Below, in pieces: positions 36,818-44,538 of a DNA stretch of 64,000 nt; positions within the stretch are counted from its first letter, which is position 1; the number at the start of each line of letters is the position of its first letter. Source of the DNA: an uncultured Deferribacteres bacterium (GTDB taxonomy: Bacteria; Zhuqueibacterota; JdFR-76; DREG01); the NCBI GenBank assembly GCA_913009825.1, contig CAJVYQ010000015.1, positions 1 to 64,000 of the forward strand. Reading direction: 5' to 3'. Below the pieces are notes generated by a model. That model saw nothing but the letters and a program-made list of their open reading frames with translations. It did not search any database and had not been told where the DNA came from. Both the position numbers and the translations under genes were made by a program.

Positions 36818-37606
36818 TTATCTTCTTAGATTATTTGCCATTGTTAACATTTCTTCCGACGTTTTTATTACTTTGGAATTAATTTCATAAGCTCTTTGCG
36901 CCACAATCATGTTGATCATCTCTTCAACTACATCAACATTGGACAATTCCAGGTATCCCTGCATAAGACTGCCGAAACCATCCTGATCCGGAGAGCCAAA
37001 TTGAGGTTCTCCCGAGGCTGAAGTTTGCGCATACAGGTTTCTGCCCAGGTTGCGTAAGCCGGCCGGATTGATAAATTTTGCCATTTCAATCTGCCCGATC
37101 TCTTCGGTATCATCACTGCCGGTAACGCGCACACTCACAATCCCGTCCGGACTGATATTGATCTCCTCGCTATCGGACGGGATACTTAAATTAGGTTGCA
37201 GCAGATAGCCGTCTGTGGTTACAATTTGCCCGTTGGCCGACAGTTTGAATGTTCCATCCCGGGAAAATAGTGTCTGACCATCGGTGAACTGAATCTGAAA
37301 AAAACCGTTCCCGTTGATGGCTACATCCAGGGGCGCCTGAGTTGGGTTGACATCGCCCTGCGAAAACTGCTTCTGTACGGCAACCAATTTAGTTCCGTGT
37401 CCAACCTGAATGGCCGAATTGCCGGCATTGGCTTGATTATTGTTCGTTCCGGTGCTCTGAATTGTTTGATAGAGCAGATCCTGAAATTCGACTTTCCCCC
37501 GTTTGAAACCGGTAGTATTGACATTGGATAAATTGTTCGCAATCACTTCAACAGAAAGTTCCTGGGCGTACATACCAGTGGCCGCTGTTCGTAAAGCATT
37601 AATCAT
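36818..37606 (-). CDS. flgG: Distal rod protein FlgG
   Basis: A 262-residue FlgG with MINALRTAATGMYAQELSVE and VIANNLSNVNTTGFKRGKVEFQDLLYQTI at the N-terminus, and MQGYLELSNVDVVEEMINMIVAQRAYEINSKVIKTSEEML at the C-terminus, the highly conserved ends of this axial protein. Length is normal for the family. It is exported by the flagellar secretion system without a cleaved signal. It directly follows flgF. Confidence 0.96.
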   Translation of the reverse strand: MINALRTAATGMYAQELSVEVIANNLSNVNTTGFKRGKVEFQDLLYQTIQSTGTNNNQANAGNSAIQVGHGTKLVAVQKQFSQGDVNPTQAPLDVAINGNGFFQIQFTDGQTLFSRDGTFKLSANGQIVTTDGYLLQPNLSIPSDSEEINISPDGIVSVRVTGSDDTEEIGQIEMAKFINPAGLRNLGRNLYAQTSASGEPQFGSPDQDGFGSLMQGYLELSNVDVVEEMINMIVAQRAYEINSKVIKTSEEMLTMANNLRR

Positions 37607-37626
37607 CTTATATTCTCCTCATTGAT

Positions 37627-38358
37627 TTACATTCTGCCGACGGAATTAATCGCCTTGTCCAAAGTTCTGTCCTGATACTGCAGCGCTTTTTGTCCCGCCT
37701 GAAATGTCTTGGAAATGGTGATCAACCGGATCATCTCGGAGATGGGATTCACATTTGAACCTTCTAAAAACCCCTGGCGTACACCCACATCTTCATCAAT
37801 CTCTTTTTCTTTCACATTCCGGGTTAAAGAAAATAGATTTTCACCCTCCTTACGCATGGGATAAGGCCGTGGAAAATCAACTACCTTTAGCTGATCGATC
37901 ATCATATCATCCTGGTAAATTTCTCCGCTCCGGTTGATGGAAACATCCCCTTCCATCAATGAAATCAAACCGGAGCTGCCCACCACAGGGAATCCATCCG
38001 AGCTGACAAGATTGCCATTTTTGTCCAGTTGGAAATGCCCATCCCGGGTATATTTTTCGCCGTCCTGCGTTTGCACCACAAAAAATCCGTCTCCCTGAAT
38101 AGCCACATCCAATGGATTATTTGTCTCCTCTAATGTCCCCTGGGAAAAGTTGATCAAAACTTCCTGTACATCTTCATCGCTCATATTCTTTCCCAACTGG
38201 GCGGCCAGGGAGAGTTGGCTATCCAGCAATTTTTTAAAATGAACCGCATCCTTTTTAAACCCGGTTGTGTTGATATTAGCCAGATTATTTGCCGTAACTT
38301 CCTCATCCAGATTTCTTGGATACATTCCTGCTGCTGTTGTGTATAATCCTTTGATCAT
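37627..38358 (-). CDS. flgF: Proximal rod protein FlgF
   Basis: A 243-residue FlgF/FlgG-family rod protein: IKGLYTTAAGMYPRNLDEEV, TANNLANINTTGFKKDAVHFK and a C-terminal VRQGFLEGSNVNPISEMIRLITISKTFQAGQKAL. The AAGGAG seven bases before ATG 38358 decides the start; a longer frame would run into the repeat element upstream. As the promoter-proximal gene of the flgFGAHIJ set, its leader contains a 138-bp inverted-end repeat (38376-38513) and lies below a sigma-54 promoter at 38540-38555. FlgF is favoured over FlgG by position before the clear flgG. Confidence 0.9.
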   Translation of the reverse strand: MIKGLYTTAAGMYPRNLDEEVTANNLANINTTGFKKDAVHFKKLLDSQLSLAAQLGKNMSDEDVQEVLINFSQGTLEETNNPLDVAIQGDGFFVVQTQDGEKYTRDGHFQLDKNGNLVSSDGFPVVGSSGLISLMEGDVSINRSGEIYQDDMMIDQLKVVDFPRPYPMRKEGENLFSLTRNVKEKEIDEDVGVRQGFLEGSNVNPISEMIRLITISKTFQAGQKALQYQDRTLDKAINSVGRM

Positions 38359-38375
38359 GGTTGCTCCTTGTTTGT

Positions 38376-38513
38376 CTGACCTGAATTGAGTGATTCTTTG
38401 ATTGAAACAGCCACCCAAAGAGTATTGTCATTCATAAAAAATCTTGCCGGTTCTGTGCACTAAACCAACAAGATCCCTACTGAATGAAATTAAAATCGCT
38501 CAATTCAGGTCAG
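38376..38513. repeat. 138-bp inverted-end element in the flgF leader
   Basis: The ends CTGACCTGAATTGAGTGATT and AATCGCTCAATTCAGGTCAG are inverted repeats matching at 19 of 20 positions. Inside, TGTCATTC..AATCTTG and AACAAGATC..TGAATGA form a weaker stem. The same GAGCGATT tips and GTCATTC core occur at 318-430, 13333-13460 and 29034-29161. It has no coding capacity, so if mobile it would be a MITE. It lies between the sigma-54 promoter and the flgF ribosome site. Confidence 0.85.
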
Positions 38514-38539
38514 AATAAAAATAGCGCTTCCTTTTCTTT

Positions 38540-38555
38540 TGCAAGCACCATGCCA
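38540..38555 (-). promoter_or_regulatory. Sigma-54 promoter of the flgF operon
   Basis: On the minus strand the sequence reads TGGCATGGTGCTTGCA, with GG and GC separated by exactly ten bases and both blocks (TGGCA, TTGCA) close to the consensus TGGCACG-N4-TTGCA. Transcription would start near 38528, giving a leader of about 170 bases that contains the 138-bp element. No enhancer site was identified. Confidence 0.85.
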
Positions 38556-38739
38556 CAGTTATAATAATAAGCGACTTTTTTAAATTTGTAACCTATTGTT
38601 ATTTATCGGATTAAAAACAGTACATCAAAATAAAAAAGTGAAGAATGTAAGGAGGGGAATATTTGCGGCAAGGATTTCCCTGTTGTGGGGAAAAAGTCGG
38701 CGAGATTTGCCGGGCTTTATTTATGGAGAGGAGATAATA

Positions 38740-39807
38740 TCAGTTGGACTTTTGAATATCTAACATTTTCACGTCCCCCAGATATTCACTCTGTACCGGT
38801 TTTTTAATGGAACGAAGTTTTTTCATGATTTCATGAATCCGTTCGGCATTACGCCGGATCGATTCAAGTTTTTTCTTCGTTTGCGGATCAAAGTCTCCGC
38901 TCTTTGCCAGGAGCAGTTGTATGTTTCCTAAAATCGGCGAAAGGGGATTGTTAATTTCATGATTCAATGCCACAGCGGTTTCTGCGAGAGTGGCAAGCTT
39001 TTCTTTTTCAATTAAAACAGCTTCCAGTCTTTTTATTTCAGAGATATCATTGCCGATGATTATGGAACCATGTTTTACACCTTTTTTATAAGTCATGGGA
39101 GTAACAGACAGATTGAATGGAACACGGCGGCCATCAGAACTGAGCAGATTCATTTCCAGATGAGCAACCTCCTCTCCCCGCTTCAACAATTTCAAACTTT
39201 CACGGTTTTTTTCATCACTCAAATCGACAATCTTTTTGAACGGTCTGTTTATCAGCATATCTTCCGTATATTTTAAAACATGCTGAAGCCCGCCGTTATA
39301 GTAGGTAATTTCTCCATTTGCATCGACGATGAACAGCGCACTGGGAATATTTTCTACCAGATTGGTTAAAAAATCTTTAGCATCACTAATAGCCCGGTAC
39401 AGGTTATCTTTCTTCATCTGAATCTTTTGCGTGGTCATAATATTTTGAATTACATTGATCAGTTCTTTCTGACCAAACGGTTTGTTGAGAAAAACAGCGA
39501 TGCCTAACTCTAACATTTTATCCATATCCCGTTCATCGGTGTGTCTTGCCGTAAGCATGATAAATGGGATATGATGATATTTTTTATATTTTGGCTCAGA
39601 AATAAATTCCCGGAACACTTCCGGTCCGTTCTTTTTGGGCATCATATAATCCAATATAACCAAATCCGGTTTGTAGGATGAGATATATTGCAATCCTTCT
39701 TCGCCAATAAATGCGGATTTCATTTTGAAGCCGGATTTTTTTAAGATATATCCAATGAGAAGATGCATATCCTGATTATCATCGATCAGGAGGATTTTTT
39801 TACCCAT
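38740..39807 (-). CDS. Response regulator-PAS-HisKA protein lacking an ATPase domain
   Basis: A 355-residue protein. The receiver domain (about 1-125) has ILLIDDNQDM, the phospho-acceptor Asp in LVILDYMMPKK, and FLNKPFGQKEL. A PAS domain follows (about 150-255), then a dimerisation region with the phospho-histidine in ALNHEINNPLSPILG. It ends about 60 residues after the H-box with no HATPase domain, so it cannot phosphorylate itself; it may be phosphorylated by another kinase or act as a scaffold. ATG at 39807 is chosen over a TTG four codons upstream. Third in a run of signalling genes inserted in the flagellar locus. Confidence 0.82.
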   Translation of the reverse strand: MGKKILLIDDNQDMHLLIGYILKKSGFKMKSAFIGEEGLQYISSYKPDLVILDYMMPKKNGPEVFREFISEPKYKKYHHIPFIMLTARHTDERDMDKMLELGIAVFLNKPFGQKELINVIQNIMTTQKIQMKKDNLYRAISDAKDFLTNLVENIPSALFIVDANGEITYYNGGLQHVLKYTEDMLINRPFKKIVDLSDEKNRESLKLLKRGEEVAHLEMNLLSSDGRRVPFNLSVTPMTYKKGVKHGSIIIGNDISEIKRLEAVLIEKEKLATLAETAVALNHEINNPLSPILGNIQLLLAKSGDFDPQTKKKLESIRRNAERIHEIMKKLRSIKKPVQSEYLGDVKMLDIQKSN

Positions 39808-39809
39808 TT

Positions 39810-40277
39810 CTATTCCCAATCTTCATTCGGATTCAGTATATCCAGCAAGTGCTGCAGCATTTGTTTGTTGTACGCCTGATTGCGGATATGACCCAGATTA
39901 ATCACGCCAATTGTCATTTCATTCCGGATAACCGGACAGCAGATAAATGATTTCACCGGATTGCTTTGAAACCGCTGACCACGATGAACAGAACTTAACA
40001 GAATGGGACGTTTTTGCTCGGCAACCCAGGCGGAAAGCCCGGAACCGTTATCAAACTGAATAACATCGATCATATTGAAGCCCGAATCATCCAGAGCCAA
40101 CTTTTCCAGATTATCTGTTATCGGGTCATTAACATAACAAGAAATCCAGTTATATTCAATTTTTTGTTTTACCTGCTCCAATAATTCCCGAATTTCATAC
40201 TCAAAGCTTTCCCGGTAATTTAAGGTTAACGGGAAATATTCATAAACTTTACTTTGTGCTGATTTTGTTGTAAACAT
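39810..40277 (-). CDS. GAF-domain protein
   Basis: About 155 residues. The fold signature runs YNWISCYVNDPITDNLEKLAL, GSGLSAWVAEQKRPILLSSV, SFICCPVIRNEMTIGVINLGH, typical of a GAF sensor domain. The ligand is unknown. ATG at 40277 with GAGGGAG nine bases upstream is preferred over a TTG at 40367. It is immediately followed by the receiver-PAS-HisKA gene, so it may feed that protein. Confidence 0.75.
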   Translation of the reverse strand: MFTTKSAQSKVYEYFPLTLNYRESFEYEIRELLEQVKQKIEYNWISCYVNDPITDNLEKLALDDSGFNMIDVIQFDNGSGLSAWVAEQKRPILLSSVHRGQRFQSNPVKSFICCPVIRNEMTIGVINLGHIRNQAYNKQMLQHLLDILNPNEDWE

Positions 40278-40341
40278 CCTGTTTTCTCCCTCTCTTTTTC
40301 CATAAATGCAAAATACCGGACAGACACTATTTAGTTCCGGC

Positions 40342-40647
40342 TCAAGATAAAAATGATTCTCCGCCAAATTTTCTTTCCGGCGTTTGTTTTTTGTAAAGTG
40401 CCAAATATGCCAGCAATTTCGCTACAGGCAGGTAAAGAGATTCCGGAATAAATTCGCCATTTTTCAGCGGATAAAGCAGCGCCAATAAATTCTCATCATT
40501 CATAACCGGCACCTTATTTTCTTCGCCGACAGCAATTATGTTTTTTGCAATTTCACCGGCTCCCCGGGCAATCACCTGCGGTGCATGCTGTTCATCCTGA
40601 TTATATTGCAATGCAACGGCTTTTTTATATTTTCTCTGCACAGTCAT
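40342..40647 (-). CDS. Stand-alone FlhB C-terminal-domain protein (FhlB/YlqH type)
   Basis: About 101 residues that correspond only to the cytoplasmic tail of FlhB: KKAVALQYNQDEQHAPQVIARGAGEIAKNI, VPVMNDENLLALLYPLKNGEFIPESLYLPVAKLLAYL. The part equivalent to the NPTH autocleavage site is absent; the protein begins just after it. Such solitary copies (YlqH in Bacillus) can stand in for the processed FlhB tail in substrate switching. ATG at 40647 overlaps the upstream kinase by 23 bases. The full-length flhB lies at 52886-53953. Confidence 0.85.
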   Translation of the reverse strand: MTVQRKYKKAVALQYNQDEQHAPQVIARGAGEIAKNIIAVGEENKVPVMNDENLLALLYPLKNGEFIPESLYLPVAKLLAYLALYKKQTPERKFGGESFLS

Positions 40648-42031
40648 TACATTCTTCAACTTTCTTCACGCTATCATAATTTGTTTCGCCGTTTTCAAAT
40701 CCGGCATTATAAGTTTGTCGCTTCTTTTCAGTTTCGTTAGGAAATGAAACGGTGACACTTGTTCCTTTACCGGCTTCACTTTCTATCTGAATGTTGCCTT
40801 CATGCTTCTTTACAATTCTTTCCGCAATACTCAAGCCAAATCCCATTCCCTCTCCAATTTCTTTGGTAGTAAAAAACGGCGCAAAGATTTTTTTCTGAAT
40901 CACTTTAGGAATGCCAATTCCATTATCTGTGATACGAACATGCAGCCCATTCGAAAAATAAGTCTCAATTTTTACATTCCCGGCGGTTCGGATCGACTCT
41001 ACGGCGTTTTGTAAAATATTGGTGAAAACCTGTTTAAGCTGCTCCGGATAACAAATAAAAGCATGAAGTTCAGAATACTTTTTTTCAATCGCTATGTCTC
41101 GTATTTTTTCCGGTGGGAAAGAGAACAGAATATTTTCAAGCATCTCATTTAAATTCACCGGCTGCATTATTGCATCGTCGATATAGGCATAATTGTGCAG
41201 ATCTTTCACGATGCGTTCCATGAATACCATTTTATCTAAAGATTCTTCGAGAATCTTATCCAGATCGCTCAGCATGAATTCCATATCGATCTGCTTTTTA
41301 AATTGATTTACATCTGCCATAAAAACATCAGATTCACCATTTACTTTGCGGGATAATGCTTCCATCACAAATTCATATTTCCCGAGCAGCGCTTTTGTAT
41401 CCGTCATATAATTGCTCATCACTGTTAGATTGTTTTTTACAAAGTCAACCGGGCCTTCCATTTCCGTCGCTACGCCGGCAGTCATTTGACCAATGAAAGC
41501 CATGTTTTCATTTTGCAGTAATTGATCCTGCGTCTCTTTTATTTTCACATTGGCAAGCTGCAAATTATCCAGCGCACCGTTTAACTGCGAATTTAATTTT
41601 TCCAGGTCACTATTCTTACTTTTCAAGGTCATCTGCAAATTACGGATTCTGGCGAAGGCATTCACTTTGGCAATCAACTCATCCTTTCCGATTGGCTTGC
41701 GAATGAAATCATCTGCACCCAGATTTAGCAATTTTACTTTATCCTCTTTCCCGTATTTTGCCGTGAGAACAATAAACAAAATTTCTTTCAATTGTTTATT
41801 CTCTTTAATTCTCCGGCACAACTCACTCCCGTCCATGACCGGCATCATCAGATCGGCAATAATAAGGTCCGGATTTTCACTCATGGCAATATCCAGCGCC
41901 TGTTGACCGTTTTCTGCTGTAAGAACTTGCAGGCCTTCCCTTTCCAAAACCAATTTTATAAAGTTCAGGATAAACGACTCGTCATCAACAGCTAATATTT
42001 TTTTCGTTTTGTACTCTACTTCTTCTTTCAT
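40625..42031 (-). CDS. Hybrid response regulator/histidine kinase
   Basis: A 468-residue protein. An N-terminal receiver has ILAVDDESFILNFIK, phospho-acceptor Asp in LIIADLMMPVMDG and FIRKPIGKDEL. A coiled linker leads to a HisKA-like region (NMAFIGQMTAGVATEMEGPVDF) in which the usual His is not obvious: GVATE occupies the H-box place. The HATPase domain is complete, with N-box LKQVFTNILQNAVESI, G1 ITDNGIGIP, F-box FAPFFTTKEIGEGMGFGLSIA and G3 GKGTSVTVSF. ATG 42031 has GGGAG seven bases upstream. It may donate phosphate in trans or act on a neighbouring HisKA protein. Confidence 0.85.
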   Translation of the reverse strand: MKEEVEYKTKKILAVDDESFILNFIKLVLEREGLQVLTAENGQQALDIAMSENPDLIIADLMMPVMDGSELCRRIKENKQLKEILFIVLTAKYGKEDKVKLLNLGADDFIRKPIGKDELIAKVNAFARIRNLQMTLKSKNSDLEKLNSQLNGALDNLQLANVKIKETQDQLLQNENMAFIGQMTAGVATEMEGPVDFVKNNLTVMSNYMTDTKALLGKYEFVMEALSRKVNGESDVFMADVNQFKKQIDMEFMLSDLDKILEESLDKMVFMERIVKDLHNYAYIDDAIMQPVNLNEMLENILFSFPPEKIRDIAIEKKYSELHAFICYPEQLKQVFTNILQNAVESIRTAGNVKIETYFSNGLHVRITDNGIGIPKVIQKKIFAPFFTTKEIGEGMGFGLSIAERIVKKHEGNIQIESEAGKGTSVTVSFPNETEKKRQTYNAGFENGETNYDSVKKVEECNDCAEKI

Positions 42032-42065
42032 CACATCTCCCTCTTTCCACAATCATACAATAATG

Positions 42066-42210
42066 GTAACTATTCAGATAGGTTCATTAATGAACGACAA
42101 TCCCGGCTCATCTCCGCTCAGCATGGCTATTTAAGCCAGCCTGAGCCCTTCAACAAGCCAGGGATAAACTCAGTCGAAGGCTTTAATAACAAGCATACCT
42201 GAATAGTTAC
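42066..42210. repeat. 145-bp element with 12-bp perfect inverted ends
   Basis: GTAACTATTCAG and CTGAATAGTTAC are exact inverted repeats at the two ends. The interior (CCGGCTCATCTCCGCTCAGC, GCCAGCCTGAGCCCTTCAAC) is unlike the 222-bp repeats that share the same tips, but resembles the region at 62640-62740. It fills the gap between the kinase and the FliK-like gene; no gene or promoter is evident. Confidence 0.8.
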
Positions 42211-42230
42211 GTTGATTATATTCATTACTT

Positions 42231-42914
42231 TTAAGCACGGACATCGAGATTAACCTCACCTGTCCATTTCTTTCTAAAAAAGCTCACGTCCACCATTAAC
42301 GGCATCACCTGAAAATTTACCTTTTCAATATTATCCGCTAAAAGATTTTCTTTAATCTCCGCTGATTTGGACTTTATAAACCGGTAGAGCCCCTCATCTT
42401 CGATCCAGGCATTCAAAATCAGATGAGCATCAAAAAGTTCGGCATCTACAATGACATTTTGAAGTTCATCGGAATTAAGAATTAAATGGCAGCCGGTCTG
42501 TTCTTCCGTTTTCTGATATTTCGTCCCGGAATCTCTGTCGGGATAAATTTCCAGGAACGCTTCTTTGCCAAAAACCCCGCCGGGAAGAGGGATTCGGCCA
42601 AACTCGATCCCGTCATTATGGATATTTAAACTTTGATGCATCTCCTGTCCGTTCACTTCCGTCAGTTTGAGTTCTATCTGATTTTCATTTTTAATCACTT
42701 TGCCAAAAATCTTGTCCCCAACAAAAAGAGACACACGTGTATTCGCTACCAGATTCATCCCTTTCGTATTGAGGACAAACATGTTTTGCTTCGGCAGTGC
42801 TCTAACAATTTTTCCCCTGATAATATCACCGGTTTTGAAACGGTTCTGTAAAGTATTTTTAGCTAACGGCAGAATAAAAAACTTTTCGAACAGATGTCTG
42901 CTGATAATATTCAT
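42231..42914 (-). CDS. fliK: FliK-like hook-length control protein
   Basis: A 227-residue protein. Residues about 25-75 (TGDIIRGKIVRALPKQNMFV...VGDKIFGKVI) form a small beta domain seen in FliK/YlxF-like proteins. Residues about 140-215 follow the Flg_hook (FliK C-terminal) pattern: CHLILNSDELQNVIVDAELFDAHLILNAWI, then IKENLLADNIEKVNFQVMPLMVD. It lacks the long disordered N-terminal ruler of typical FliK. FliK measures the hook and triggers the FlhB export switch; an FlhB-tail protein is encoded nearby. The call is by pattern, not strong identity. Confidence 0.65.
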   Translation of the reverse strand: MNIISRHLFEKFFILPLAKNTLQNRFKTGDIIRGKIVRALPKQNMFVLNTKGMNLVANTRVSLFVGDKIFGKVIKNENQIELKLTEVNGQEMHQSLNIHNDGIEFGRIPLPGGVFGKEAFLEIYPDRDSGTKYQKTEEQTGCHLILNSDELQNVIVDAELFDAHLILNAWIEDEGLYRFIKSKSAEIKENLLADNIEKVNFQVMPLMVDVSFFRKKWTGEVNLDVRA

Positions 42915-42926
42915 TTCAGATCACAC

Positions 42927-44342
42927 TCAATCCATCTCAATCCGAACTTCCGGCGCCGTCATGGGATTATGCCTGCCCCGGTAGGTTAACATCAAGCGCA
43001 CTTCTCCTTTTCCAAGTTGCAGTTGCCGGGCAATCTCTTCCACACTGTAGCCAATGGAAGCCAGGTTTAAAACATGATGTTCCGTATTCACTGTTTCATC
43101 GTCATCATCCCAACCGGTCTGCCTCACATTCGGAATAACAGGTTGATGCCGGCGCAATAATTTTTCCCCGTTGAATGTCGCTCTATCCGGACTGCTGAGA
43201 GAAGAAAACTTTTGCCGTTCATCGTTCAAATTTACTTGTCGTGGTTTTCTTTCTGCATTTTCTTTTTTATCCGGTTCTTCCTTATCCGGTGCACGGTTCT
43301 TTTGTTGTGGTGAAGACTTCTGCAACTGCTGTAAAAGTCTGCTAAAATCCGGGGAAGATTTTAACGGCGTTTTTCTAAAATAATTTCTTTTTTCCCACAG
43401 CAGAACTCCCCACAAGACAACAAACAGGATAATGGCAAAAAAGAATCCTATTTGAAAATAGGTCGGCGCCGGTTGATCCGCTGCCGAAGATTCATCCGCC
43501 TGCTTATCCCCTGCGGCTATTGCGGCGGACAGGGCAGGTTTTTCTACCGAAGCGACGGCATAGGTGGTATCTGCATTCGGAACTGCGGAAACAACGGCTG
43601 TGGAATCCGGTTCGGTCTTTTCAACAAAATTATCTGCCTCCGATGTATCCGGTTCGTCCTGCCGGACAGGATGAAGTTTGGCATCAATCAGCGCTAAGTA
43701 GTTTTGAACATCTCCCACATCGGGATTCATTCGTTTTGCTTTTTCAAAATTGATTTTTGCCATTTCCCACTGTTTCTTATTAAAGCGGATTTCTCCCGCT
43801 AAATAATAGACTTCAGGATATCGAGGCTGTAAGCGAAGGGCGTTGTGGAGCGCTGAAATGGCTTTGTCATCATAACCCTTTTTTACATGTTGAGCCGCTG
43901 CCAAATAGTAATCTTTCGCGCTCTTTTTATTTGCGCTTAATTTTTGCGCAGAGACAGGCAGAGATTGAGAAACCACAATTTCAATCTTTTTGTTTAATTC
44001 TGAAAAGATGACATGCAACTGCTTGCGGGAAATGTTTTTGAAGGTTAACATCAAAATCTGATCCATCAATTCCAGGGCGTGAATAGTAACCGGAAGTTTT
44101 TTAAGCTGCATTACTGCACTTTCTTTTACTGACGGCCCAAATATCAACGGCTGCAACTTGATCAGGACATAAGTTTTGGAATCGAAGGGGATAATTTCAT
44201 AACGAAACGATTCCGAAGCACTCAGATCAATTTTGATTTGACCGCCCAATTTAACCACATTGAAATTTGTTACCATATTTTGACCGTATCCATCCGCCCG
44301 GAAAATAAAACAGATGGAAAACAGCAAAAAATATTTCTTCAT
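42927..44342 (-). CDS. Membrane-anchored TPR protein with C-terminal helix-turn-helix-like motif
   Basis: A 471-residue protein. A signal peptide (KKYFLLFSICFIFRADGYG) precedes an AMIN-like beta domain (about 22-130), TPR repeats (about 145-215) and an acidic, Ser/Pro-rich linker. One membrane segment (YFQIGFFFAIILFVVLWGVLLW, near residue 300) and a cytoplasmic tail follow. The tail ends with LNLASIGYSVEEIARQLQLGKGEVRLMLTYRG, which looks like a helix-turn-helix of the type seen in DUF6115-like flagellar proteins. The layout recalls FimV-type polar organisers, with periplasmic TPRs here. I cannot assign a function. It precedes the FliK-like gene by 12 bases. Confidence 0.7.
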   Translation of the reverse strand: MKKYFLLFSICFIFRADGYGQNMVTNFNVVKLGGQIKIDLSASESFRYEIIPFDSKTYVLIKLQPLIFGPSVKESAVMQLKKLPVTIHALELMDQILMLTFKNISRKQLHVIFSELNKKIEIVVSQSLPVSAQKLSANKKSAKDYYLAAAQHVKKGYDDKAISALHNALRLQPRYPEVYYLAGEIRFNKKQWEMAKINFEKAKRMNPDVGDVQNYLALIDAKLHPVRQDEPDTSEADNFVEKTEPDSTAVVSAVPNADTTYAVASVEKPALSAAIAAGDKQADESSAADQPAPTYFQIGFFFAIILFVVLWGVLLWEKRNYFRKTPLKSSPDFSRLLQQLQKSSPQQKNRAPDKEEPDKKENAERKPRQVNLNDERQKFSSLSSPDRATFNGEKLLRRHQPVIPNVRQTGWDDDDETVNTEHHVLNLASIGYSVEEIARQLQLGKGEVRLMLTYRGRHNPMTAPEVRIEMD

Positions 44343-44370
44343 TCTTTTCCTCTCATGGAGACCTGTTTAT

Positions 44371-44527
44371 GTAACCGATCACAGGAGTAAAAATTATCAC
44401 TCGCCTGAAGCTGAAGCAACAGGCTTAAAATATGGAAGCACCCTAAAGGGCGCTTTAGCGTCCTGCCACTTTTGAGTCTGAGGATTTATCCTCAGGCGGT
44501 ATTGCGAACATCCCTGTGATTGGCTAC
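44371..44527. mobile_element. MITE-like element with inverted ends and 8-bp target duplication
   Basis: The ends GTAACCGATCACAGG and CCTGTGATTGGCTAC are inverted repeats matching at 13 of 15 positions. Both sides are flanked by the 8-base direct repeat CTGTTTAT (44363-44370 and 44528-44535). The 157-bp interior contains small hairpins such as CCCTAAAGGGC and CTGAGGATTTATCCTCAG. No coding frame is present, so it would need a transposase in trans. It lies between the kinase-like gene and the TPR membrane protein gene. Confidence 0.8.
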
Positions 44528-44538
44528 CTGTTTATCCA

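Noticed and set aside
38594-38610. CCGATAA as a sigma-28 -10 box upstream of flgF
   Set aside because: No matching -35 box at 11 bases, and a much better sigma-54 site lies nearer to the gene.
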